From GCA-020344555 sp964548955 (lineage in GTDB: Bacteria > Planctomycetota > Phycisphaerae > UBA1845): DNA of 11,283 nt. Numbering within the stretch: the first letter of the stretch is position 1; each line of letters begins with the position of its first letter. The position numbers were made by a program, and so were the translations under genes. Under the pieces are notes generated by a model. That model saw only the letters and a list, made by a program, of their open reading frames with translations. It searched no databases and was not told the origin of the DNA. The stretch is from contig CAZJTP010000146.1 of NCBI GenBank assembly GCA_964548955.1, positions 1 to 11,283 of the forward strand, given 5' to 3'. This document shows, one piece after another, positions 1-6,058 of the stretch.

Positions 1-2130
1 CACCTCAATACCCCGGCTCTGGAGCAACTTGGTTCGAACCCCGTCGAAGAAGCCAACCGCATACGCACGTTTGGCCCAGCGATCCTGATTGTGGCGGATT
101 GATGACACCAAACGCCGGACGTGTTCGTCACGCAGCCCATAGCCGGCAAAAAGTACGACCTTATCGCGCAACAGCTCTGCGACTCGCTCCAGCAGTCTTG
201 CGTGGGATAGGTGATACAGCTCGTACTGATATGCTGTTGCAACCAAGGTGGCCGGCCTGTCAGCCGAGCCATGCATCTTGATCACTGCGGTTCGATCAGA
301 GCGAAATCCGTCCACATCATCATTCGAAGATATCGTCCGGGCGGGATTTCCCGTGTTCTTGTACGCGTCCTCAAACAGGAGATCCCAATTCGTCGTGATG
401 ATAATCTTGAAGGCACGGGCGGCTGCGATATGCTGGGGAGATGCGTCACGATCCCGTGGAATGAGGTCGGAAATCCTGTTGGCTAACTCCTCCAGCCCGA
501 AGATAGCTGCGTACTCATCTGCAACGACTTCGAAGGGGCGATCCTCAACGTCATAATCCTTATAATCGTGCCTAATCTCCGCAGCGAGTTCTTCCATGAG
601 GTGCGCTGTGGTAACACCAAGCCAGCCCGCTGACATGCCTGCGCCGGCAAAGAGAACGGCTCGTTCGTTAGAAACTGCTTTGATCATCGCACCCGGTATC
701 TCAATCGACTCTGTGGGTGGTGCGACTGGCCCAGCTGCTGCTCCTCCCGTCATTTCTGTCGGATTGATCCTCCAGATACGAATCGAATCGGCCAGCCCGC
801 CGAGCGTCGCAAGTCGCAGGCGCTTGGGATGAAAGGACAGCGGGCCCCAGATGTTGTCGGTCGTCGGATCGAGCAACATTGCCGCCTCTCTCCACTCTCG
901 AGTTTCCCAAAGCTTGACTGTTCCGTCATCGGACTTGCACGCCAGGTAGGATCCGTCGTGAGAGAAGTCGAGGCTCGTAATCTGACCATTGTGCGCGTGT
1001 ATCGATTCTCTTGGCTTTCGCCAATTCGATCGGTCCCACACGTCGATAACTCCACCGTAATCGCCGACCGCGAGGAGCCGACTATCCGGCGACCATGCGA
1101 TTGCAAGAAGAGGTTCCTTCCCACGCTCCAAGCGGTCAACTGTTCTCGGGCTCTCACCTTCCCACAATTGAACAGCTGCATACCCTCGGCCACCCCCCGC
1201 AGCAAGCAACGTACCATCCGGGGACCAACACACACAGAATGGCGGTACGATATTGGATCCTGCGAGAACCTGCTTCTGTTGCCAAGACTTGGTGTCCCAG
1301 AGGCGCACACCGAGGTGACCAGCCAGGGCAAGCGTCATGTTATCCGGCGACCAAGCGAGACCGTGCACTATCGCGTAGGCGTCGATCACTCGCACGGTCG
1401 TGCGGTCCGCAAGCCGCCAGATGCGCGCCGTCTTGTCTTCCGCGCCGGTCGCTATGTACTCACCGTCCGAAGACCATGCGAGGTTCAACACGGTTGCCTG
1501 ATGTCCCTTCAACTCAGCGTAAAGATCTCCATTATCTCTCCAAACACGAATAATGTGATCACGATGAGCGGTTGCCGATGCGAGAGCGTCACCTTCCGGC
1601 GCCCAAGCCATCGTCTGAATAGTATCCGGTTGCTTACCGATCAGCTTCTCAGGGCTGAATCCCACCGGGATATCCAGATCGACACCGACGCGTCGAAAGA
1701 AGTTGTGAAAATCCGTTTCCGTCGCGCATTGGTGCAGGCGATCAACTACCGCATTGTTGTTCAGCATTTTCATCAGCGGGTTCACTAGTGCGTCGGGTGT
1801 GTCACCTTCTGGGACAATTAGCAGACACACTAGCTTGATGTCGGACACGCCTTTCCCTTCCCAGTCCATGGGGCGCGGACACTTTCCGATGGCGAGAGTC
1901 GGACTTCCGATCAGCGGACTTTTTGCATGAGGGAATACGACCGCTCCTAGCTCGTGCGCACCTCCCTCACGCTCTCGCCGCTTGACGGCATCGGACAGTT
2001 GGTCCGATTGCGGCGTTAATCCCAGCCTTTTGGCAATCAGCGAACAAAGTTCCTCTATTGCTGTGGGCTTGCTCGTGGCCCGCATCGGGGCCTTAACACA
2101 GGCATTCCGCAGAGTATCATCAAAGGCCAT
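1..2130 (-). CDS. EIIA-like / seven-blade WD40 / SIR2-like fusion protein (C-terminus cut by window edge)
   Basis: Reading the minus strand from ATG at 2130 gives 710 codons without a stop up to base 1, so the C-terminus lies outside the window. Residues ~20-150 resemble a fructose/nitrogen PTS EIIA domain; the phosphorylatable histidine is H68 in VVFPHAKS. Residues ~170-458 hold seven WD40 repeats, most with an AWSPDG-type strand and an IRVW/VKLWET-type end (W197, W238, W278, W323, W365, W408, W453). Residues ~485-710 form a SIR2-like domain: NAD loop FAGAGMS (495-500), TTNWD (579-583), KMHGS (618-622) and GYGLRD (663-668). N581 and H620 match the catalytic Asn and His of SIR2-type NADases such as ThsA. 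Inferred role: the propeller senses a ligand, the SIR2 domain consumes NAD+, and the EIIA domain couples this to phosphotransfer. An in-frame TAA five codons upstream rules out a much earlier start. No good ribosome binding site is visible, so translation may depend on the HPr-EIIA gene 41 bases upstream. Domain calls are firm; the biological role is not. Confidence 0.93.
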   Translation of the reverse strand, partial: MAFDDTLRNACVKAPMRATSKPTAIEELCSLIAKRLGLTPQSDQLSDAVKRREREGGAHELGAVVFPHAKSPLIGSPTLAIGKCPRPMDWEGKGVSDIKLVCLLIVPEGDTPDALVNPLMKMLNNNAVVDRLHQCATETDFHNFFRRVGVDLDIPVGFSPEKLIGKQPDTIQTMAWAPEGDALASATAHRDHIIRVWRDNGDLYAELKGHQATVLNLAWSSDGEYIATGAEDKTARIWRLADRTTVRVIDAYAIVHGLAWSPDNMTLALAGHLGVRLWDTKSWQQKQVLAGSNIVPPFCVCWSPDGTLLAAGGGRGYAAVQLWEGESPRTVDRLERGKEPLLAIAWSPDSRLLAVGDYGGVIDVWDRSNWRKPRESIHAHNGQITSLDFSHDGSYLACKSDDGTVKLWETREWREAAMLLDPTTDNIWGPLSFHPKRLRLATLGGLADSIRIWRINPTEMTGGAAAGPVAPPTESIEIPGAMIKAVSNERAVLFAGAGMSAGWLGVTTAHLMEELAAEIRHDYKDYDVEDRPFEVVADEYAAIFGLEELANRISDLIPRDRDASPQHIAAARAFKIIITTNWDLLFEDAYKNTGNPARTISSNDDVDGFRSDRTAVIKMHGSADRPATLVATAYQYELYHLSHARLLERVAELLRDKVVLFAGYGLRDEHVRRLVSSIRHNQDRWAKRAYAVGFFDGVRTKLLQSRGIEV

Positions 2131-2171
2131 TGATCTACGCCATTAGAAAGACAGCAGCACCAGAGGTCGAG

Positions 2172-2957
2172 TCAAGCGGACTTACCGCGCGGCACCTCCT
2201 TGCTGATGGCCTGAGTCAGGGCGTCCGTTTCTTCGTCTATCGCCTTATATAGTTCGTAAGCACTGGGGGCCGTGATAACCCGCTGGCGAGCGGATGGACA
2301 GCTCAATACACGTGACATGTCCTCTATCGCTCGCTGGTAGCTCTCGTCAGGACCAACGGTCAGGTAGACAATCCAGACTGGTTTGCCGTCTATAGCTCCC
2401 CAGTCAATCGGCATTTGCAGGCGCCCCATTGCGGCGAACAGACCGGGACATTCTGGTTCCTTGGCATGCGGAAACGCAATGCCAAGCGCTACTGATGTCC
2501 CCCCCGGCTCAATTATCTCTCTCTTCATCGCCTGCGAAACAAGCCGATCGGCGCACGTCACGTTGTGTCGGCGGTCGATCAGATCCATCAGTTCTTGTAT
2601 TACATCCTCACGGGTCTCTCCAAGCAAGGGCACCTTGACACACGCTGGGTCCAAGAACCCCGTGACGACTGCGGTTTCGCCGAAACGGTTGTCAACAAGT
2701 TCGCGGAGCGCCGCGACAGCCTCCGAGGCCTCATCGCCGTCAGCTTCCATTCTGATAATAGCGCCACAGCGGGCACCAAGGGTCGTCAGGTCAATCGTAC
2801 TCTTCCCGTCGCACTCGTTGCCCGCGCACGTGACGCGTATTCTGCAGCCCCGGTAGCGTTTTGCCGTATCTGCGAATTTGCAGGCGGAGCGACTATGCAA
2901 CCCAAACGTGTTGGTGAGCGTTACGGTCGCCGTTGCCGATTCTGAGCCGCTGGTCAT
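2172..2957 (-). CDS. HPr-EIIA fusion phosphocarrier protein
   Basis: A 261-residue protein joining two PTS modules. Residues ~8-95 are HPr-like: the active-site segment is GLHSRSA with H21 and R23 kept, although the Pro that usually follows Arg is Ser. The regulatory-serine region is GKST with S53, 32 residues after H21, close to the 31 between His15 and Ser46 in classical HPr. Residues ~105-245 are an EIIA of the fructose/nitrogen family with H164 in IAFPHAKEP. EIIA domains of this family accept phosphate from HPr, so intramolecular transfer H21 to H164 is possible. No EI, EIIB or EIIC gene is nearby, which points to a regulatory rather than a sugar-transport role. The frame is open to an ATG at 3128, but the ATG at 2957 has a perfect GGAGG five bases upstream and begins just before the HPr domain, so it is preferred. 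The next gene, 41 bases downstream, carries a paralogous EIIA domain; the two probably form an operon and share the phosphorelay. Confidence 0.92.
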   Translation of the reverse strand: MTSGSESATATVTLTNTFGLHSRSACKFADTAKRYRGCRIRVTCAGNECDGKSTIDLTTLGARCGAIIRMEADGDEASEAVAALRELVDNRFGETAVVTGFLDPACVKVPLLGETREDVIQELMDLIDRRHNVTCADRLVSQAMKREIIEPGGTSVALGIAFPHAKEPECPGLFAAMGRLQMPIDWGAIDGKPVWIVYLTVGPDESYQRAIEDMSRVLSCPSARQRVITAPSAYELYKAIDEETDALTQAISKEVPRGKSA

Positions 2958-2962
2958 TTGAT

Positions 2963-2967
2963 CCTCC
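2963..2967 (-). promoter_or_regulatory. Shine-Dalgarno site fixing the HPr-EIIA start
   Basis: The minus strand reads GGAGG followed by ATCAA and ATG, an ideal site with a five-base spacer. It decides between the ATG at 2957 and the longer open frame starting at 3128, whose extra 57 residues match neither domain. Confidence 0.85.
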
Positions 2968-3046
2968 GGGGGCTTATCCGTGCACAAAGGGGCAGGTGCA
3001 AGATCGCCCTCCCGTAACGCCGTGCGCCTCCACGCTGTGCACGTAG

Positions 3047-3073
3047 ATGATAACCGGATAACGCGCGTTGCAA
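3047..3073 (-). promoter_or_regulatory. Possible promoter for the HPr-EIIA / EIIA-WD40-SIR2 operon
   Basis: On the minus strand, TTGCAA (3068-3073) and TATCAT (3047-3052) are separated by 15 bases. The -10 box matches the sigma-70 consensus at five of six positions and the -35 at four of six, but the spacer is short. It lies about 90 bases before the ATG at 2957. Weak evidence only. Confidence 0.25.
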
Positions 3074-3253
3074 AACTGAAACGCCGGGCCACTTCTACTT
3101 TGGAAGGGTGGTCCAAATCTGTGCACATGGTGTCACGATTGCGTACCGTTGCTTGCTTGTCACGGTGATGTCACGTGCACGGTCGTCTACCCAACTGCTC
3201 TGACGGCAAAATTGAAGCGGCACTGATATCGCAATCCGGTGCCGTTGCCCACC

Positions 3254-3715
3254 TCACCGTTCCTTGCCCGCCGCCCACTCCAACTCACGCGGCGTCATCT
3301 GGTGCCTACGGTCCATTGTGTCGCCGACATCGGCTCGGGATGTATCCAAATCCTCCAGCGTCAGATCCGCGATGTATTGGCTCAGACTTGACGTAATCGC
3401 AGCGTACAGATCACCATCTACCAGGATTGCGATCAACGGAGCCCGTTGTGCACGGGGCCCCAGAGGATTGAGCACGGGTATCACGCGGCGGTTCGAGAAA
3501 CGAGTTGACTTGAGCGGATGGCGGCGTAGGTACTCGGCATATGTGCCAGGCAGCTCCCCGTGTGGGGAGGTCCAACGCAGCCTGTTTATGAACCGCCCGT
3601 CCTGCCGCGCCCGCTCGCGGGGGGCGTCTCCAGGATTCTGCGCGAAAACAGCTGTTGCACCCAAGAGCCATGCCAACACGCTAACAGTAACTCGTACTCT
3701 GAGTTGCTCGTGCAT
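3254..3715 (-). CDS. Small secreted protein of unknown function, possibly truncated
   Basis: A 153-residue protein. Residues 1-25 are a clear Sec signal peptide: arginines R6 and R8, a hydrophobic core VTVSVLAWLLGATAV, and a likely cleavage after VFA at residue 25. The mature part is rich in Arg and Pro and contains one hydrophobic segment, APLIAILVDGDLYAAITSSL (92-111), followed by SQYIADLTLEDLDT. That segment resembles, from memory, the beginning of long secreted proteins that open with a 'LYxxIxxxLxxYxxDL' strand-helix (caspase-like or gingipain-type hydrolases). If so, this protein ends just where the catalytic domain should follow, and its last ~30 residues look unrelated. That is inference. 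The start at 3715 is chosen because GGGGAGAGG lies just upstream and the signal peptide begins there; the frame stays open to 3844 without added sense. It has its own promoter and probably its own transcript. I do not recognise a function. Confidence 0.7.
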   Translation of the reverse strand: MHEQLRVRVTVSVLAWLLGATAVFAQNPGDAPRERARQDGRFINRLRWTSPHGELPGTYAEYLRRHPLKSTRFSNRRVIPVLNPLGPRAQRAPLIAILVDGDLYAAITSSLSQYIADLTLEDLDTSRADVGDTMDRRHQMTPRELEWAAGKER

Positions 3716-3804
3716 AATCCTCTCCCCTTCAACGGCAATCGATGGTTCAGGCCACTCGTTCAACGATCCCCTGGCCAAGCCGAATCTCCGTTGTCCCGGA
3801 ACTG

Positions 3805-3834
3805 AGCGTACACAAGCCCGTCCCACTCTGTCAA
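3805..3834 (-). promoter_or_regulatory. Sigma-70-type promoter of the secreted-protein gene
   Basis: The minus strand has a perfect -35 box TTGACA (3829-3834), an 18-base spacer and TACGCT (3805-3810) as -10, preceded by TGTG, a partial extended -10. The leader to the ATG at 3715 would be about 83 bases. The strong -35 box and its position between two genes of the same strand support it; the -10 is only moderate. Confidence 0.5.
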
Positions 3835-3886
3835 TTGAAATCACAGGAGTGGCGCGATTGATACGTTTTCAGACGGACAGATGGGG

Positions 3887-4948
3887 CTATGCCGAGAGTA
3901 CGTCGCGAACATGGTCGACGATCCGTCTATGAACGTCTGTTAAAGATCCGGCGATCCGTGCACCAGCGGCACGGGTGTGGCCGCCGCCGTCGAAGGATTG
4001 GGCGATCTTGGCGACGTCGATGTCCGTCCGACGTCTTTGGCTCGGAGGGATGGGGCGCCCGCCCGCGTCCGCGGCGTCTTGAACTGGTGGTTTGCTCCGG
4101 AAATTGACGCGGATGTTGCCGTCGCCGGCTTCCACTAGCAGAACGGACACGACAACCGAACCGATGCGCATCGGCTCATTGACTATGTCCTCGGTGTCAT
4201 TCCTTGTAGCTCCCGCGCCCGCGATGGCCTCGGCTGATAGAGTCATGACGGCGAGGTGATCATCAAGCAGCAGCTCAAGCGTGGACAAAGCCGCGCCAAG
4301 CAATCGCACGCGGGCGGGCGTCTCACACAGGTATAACCGCTCATACAGATTGTGCGCATCAGCTCCGCGAGCGACCAGATCAGCCGCAGCCGCGAGGACT
4401 CGACCATCCGTGTTGGAGTACCTGAACCAACCGGTGTCCATGGCCATGCCGACAAACATGGCCTCGCAGGTTTCGGCATCGATCGGCCAATCCACCGCTT
4501 TCGCCCAGTCGTAAATGATCAGGCAGGTCGCGGCGGCGGACTCGTCAATCAGGTAAAGGTCCGCCACGTCCTCGCGCGTGATGTGGTGATCGATCGCGAT
4601 CTTCTCCACGGTGGCGGCGTGGAACCAATCGGCGATCGGATCGACCTGTATGTAAGTGCAGGTATCGAGCAGGATGATTCCGTCGAACCCGGCCAGCTCC
4701 GCTTCACGGATGTCGCGACCGAGCACGGACATCGCTTGGTATTGGTGGAAAAGGGCGTATCGATCCGGAACCGCGCGAAACAGCAGTATCGTCGCGTCGA
4801 TACCACTCGAGCAAAGCAGGGTCCGCATCGCGACCAGTGAGCCGAGGGCATCGCCGTCGGGATTTGCGTGGGAAATCAGCAACGGGCGTTTCCACGATAA
4901 GACCTTGGCGGCCGCCTCGGTGAATGCCTTCGCGTCCAGGGCACTCAT
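3887..4948 (-). CDS. nrnA: DHH/DHHA1 phosphoesterase, NrnA-like (nanoRNase / pAp phosphatase)
   Basis: A 353-residue cytoplasmic metal-dependent phosphoesterase. Motifs in order: SHANPDGDALGS (26-37) binding the metal pair, the aspartate motif LLDTC (94-97, D95), IDHH (119-122) which names the family, and MDTGWFRYS (170-178). The C-terminal DHHA1 substrate-binding domain contains NFRSK (282-286) and GGGHTRAAGAR (321-331). NrnA proteins degrade two- to five-nucleotide RNAs to mononucleotides and dephosphorylate 3'-phosphoadenosine 5'-phosphate; related members cleave cyclic dinucleotide products, so the exact substrate is inferred. About 24 residues (287-310, including GGRPIPPSQRRR) are inserted between the RSK strand and the DVAKIAQ helix, where most relatives I know are direct. 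The start ATG overlaps the ribF stop in an ATGA (4945-4948), so the two are translationally coupled. Confidence 0.9.
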   Translation of the reverse strand: MSALDAKAFTEAAAKVLSWKRPLLISHANPDGDALGSLVAMRTLLCSSGIDATILLFRAVPDRYALFHQYQAMSVLGRDIREAELAGFDGIILLDTCTYIQVDPIADWFHAATVEKIAIDHHITREDVADLYLIDESAAATCLIIYDWAKAVDWPIDAETCEAMFVGMAMDTGWFRYSNTDGRVLAAAADLVARGADAHNLYERLYLCETPARVRLLGAALSTLELLLDDHLAVMTLSAEAIAGAGATRNDTEDIVNEPMRIGSVVVSVLLVEAGDGNIRVNFRSKPPVQDAADAGGRPIPPSQRRRTDIDVAKIAQSFDGGGHTRAAGARIAGSLTDVHRRIVDHVRDVLSA

Positions 4949-5922
4949 GACGCCCGTGCCTTTCCGTTCCGTGCGTCGGTTCGAGAACCACCCGCACCGC
5001 CGCGCACGGCCTCGATGTCGCGATGTAACTGCTCGATCAGCGTCTCTGGTGAGTCGAACGTACGCTGGTCGCGCAGGCGACGTTCGAACTCGATCCGGAT
5101 CGGCCGGCCGTACAAATCACCGTTGAAGTCGAGCAGGTGCGCTTCGACCTGTTGTTCGGTGCCTCCAAAAGTCGGGGTGTGTCCGATGCTGATCGCTGCC
5201 ATGAGTATGTCATTTCCCAGTACGGCCCGCCCGGCGTAAACGCCCTCCCCTGGGACAAGCTGGTCAATGACGGCGATGTTTACCGTGGGGAAGCCGATCG
5301 TCCGGCCCCGGCGATTCCCCTTGACTACCTCACCGATCAGCGTATAGGGACGTACCAGGCACAGCGCCGCCCGGCGGACCTTCCCTTCGGCCAACAGCCG
5401 CCGGATCAGCGAACTTGAGATCATCAGCGTTTCGCCCTCGTCGATCTGCAACATAATGGGTTCGACGATGTGGACATCGCATCCGAAACGGGCCGCGACG
5501 CGCCGCAGCAGCTTTGGCGTTCCCTTTCTACCCCTGCCAAAGCCGAACGAAGGCCCTTCGACGATATGAGTGGGGTGAAACCGCCGAACAATAACCTCTT
5601 CCACGAAGCGCTCCGCAGTGAGACCCAATAGACTTGGGTCACTTTTCGCAACCACGGTGATGTCCGCGCCGGCATCAGCCAGCCGCCGCAGCTTCTCGTC
5701 GGGCAACGACAATCGCTGCGGTGCCTTCGAGGGCGTAACTACGGTCAGTGGGTGGGGCTCGAATGTCAGCACCACGACCGGCCCGCCCGTGTCGGCGGCG
5801 AACATACCTGCCTGGGCGAGGAGTTGCTGGTGTGCGCGATGCACCCCGTCAAAGTTGCCGACCGTCAACACCGAATGGGCCAGCGGTGGATCGAGCGCCT
5901 CAAGACCGTGCACAACCTTCAC
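4945..5922 (-). CDS. ribF: Bifunctional riboflavin kinase / FAD synthetase
   Basis: A 325-residue enzyme that phosphorylates riboflavin to FMN and adenylylates FMN to FAD in the cytoplasm. The N-terminal nucleotidyltransferase shows GNFDGVHRAHQ (22-32, the HxGH-like ATP site), TFEPHP (53-58) and ISSSLIR (168-174). The C-terminal flavokinase shows GRTIGFPTVNI (206-216), GVYAGRA (227-233), the VEAHLLDF strand with E260, and GDLYGRPIRIEF (268-279). Length is normal for RibF. The start codon is GTG (5920-5922), with GAGGA six bases upstream. The last residues, rich in Gly, Arg and Ala, are variable tail. It is the first gene of a two-gene unit with the nrnA-like gene, sharing four bases. Its FAD product would serve, among others, the flavoprotein encoded divergently at 7179, though that neighbourhood may be chance. 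Confidence 0.95.
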   Translation of the reverse strand: MKVVHGLEALDPPLAHSVLTVGNFDGVHRAHQQLLAQAGMFAADTGGPVVVLTFEPHPLTVVTPSKAPQRLSLPDEKLRRLADAGADITVVAKSDPSLLGLTAERFVEEVIVRRFHPTHIVEGPSFGFGRGRKGTPKLLRRVAARFGCDVHIVEPIMLQIDEGETLMISSSLIRRLLAEGKVRRAALCLVRPYTLIGEVVKGNRRGRTIGFPTVNIAVIDQLVPGEGVYAGRAVLGNDILMAAISIGHTPTFGGTEQQVEAHLLDFNGDLYGRPIRIEFERRLRDQRTFDSPETLIEQLHRDIEAVRGGAGGSRTDARNGKARAS

Positions 5923-5969
5923 GAGTAATCCTCACCAACGCAGTGCGTTTAGTGTTCACCCCAGGCAGC

Positions 5970-5998
5970 AGTATAAAGCACGCTGGCGGCGCTGGCCA
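5970..5998 (-). promoter_or_regulatory. Likely promoter of ribF-nrnA
   Basis: On the minus strand TATACT (5970-5975) is a five-of-six -10 box. TGGCCA (5993-5998), four of six, lies 17 bases upstream as the -35. The leader to the GTG at 5922 would be about 40 bases. No FMN riboswitch could be recognised in such a short leader. Confidence 0.4.
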
Positions 5999-6026
5999 TT
6001 GATCCAAGCGATTCCACTTTGTGCGG

Positions 6027-6058
6027 TTGACAGGCGGCGGGAGCAGGGTTGTTATGAT
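6027..6058 (+). promoter_or_regulatory. Possible promoter of the glycosyltransferase / oxidase unit
   Basis: A perfect TTGACA (6027-6032) is followed, after 20 bases, by TATGAT (6053-6058), which is preceded by TGT as in an extended -10. The spacer is longer than optimal. If real, transcription would begin near 6065 and the start codon of the next gene would have to be downstream of the ATG at 6054. Confidence 0.35.

Larger units (their letters stand above)
2958..3253. other. Intergenic region upstream of the HPr-EIIA gene
   Basis: About 296 bases between the stop of the secreted-protein gene and the HPr-EIIA start, with no convincing gene on either strand. It contains four copies of the palindrome GTGCAC (2980, 3037, 3121 and 3175) and three copies of TGTCAC (3131, 3159 and 3169). 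One imperfect inverted repeat, GTGA-TG-TCAC, lies at 3165-3174. No hairpin with a T-run was seen after the upstream stop codon. The region must hold the promoter of the PTS/SIR2 pair unless that pair is read through from upstream. Confidence 0.6.

Noticed and set aside
750..1331. Minus-strand open frame of 193 codons
   Set aside because: It lies in another frame inside the WD40 part of the fusion gene; its sequence has no domain features and the true frame is unbroken.
829..1788. Long plus-strand open frame of 319 codons
   Set aside because: It lies antisense to the WD40 repeats; its Arg-rich, motif-free product and the clear homology of the opposite strand mark it as a shadow.
1..2130. Possible frameshift in the WD40/SIR2 gene, because many overlapping frames are open here
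   Set aside because: A single frame gives exactly 710 sense codons with coherent EIIA, WD40 and SIR2 motifs from end to end.
2958..3128. N-terminal extension of the HPr-EIIA gene to the ATG at 3128
   Set aside because: The ATG at 2957 has a perfect GGAGG site and starts just before the HPr domain; the extra 57 residues have no recognisable feature.
3264..3932. Plus-strand open frame of 222 codons
   Set aside because: It runs antisense to the secreted-protein gene and across its promoter; composition is Arg/Ser-rich and without motifs.
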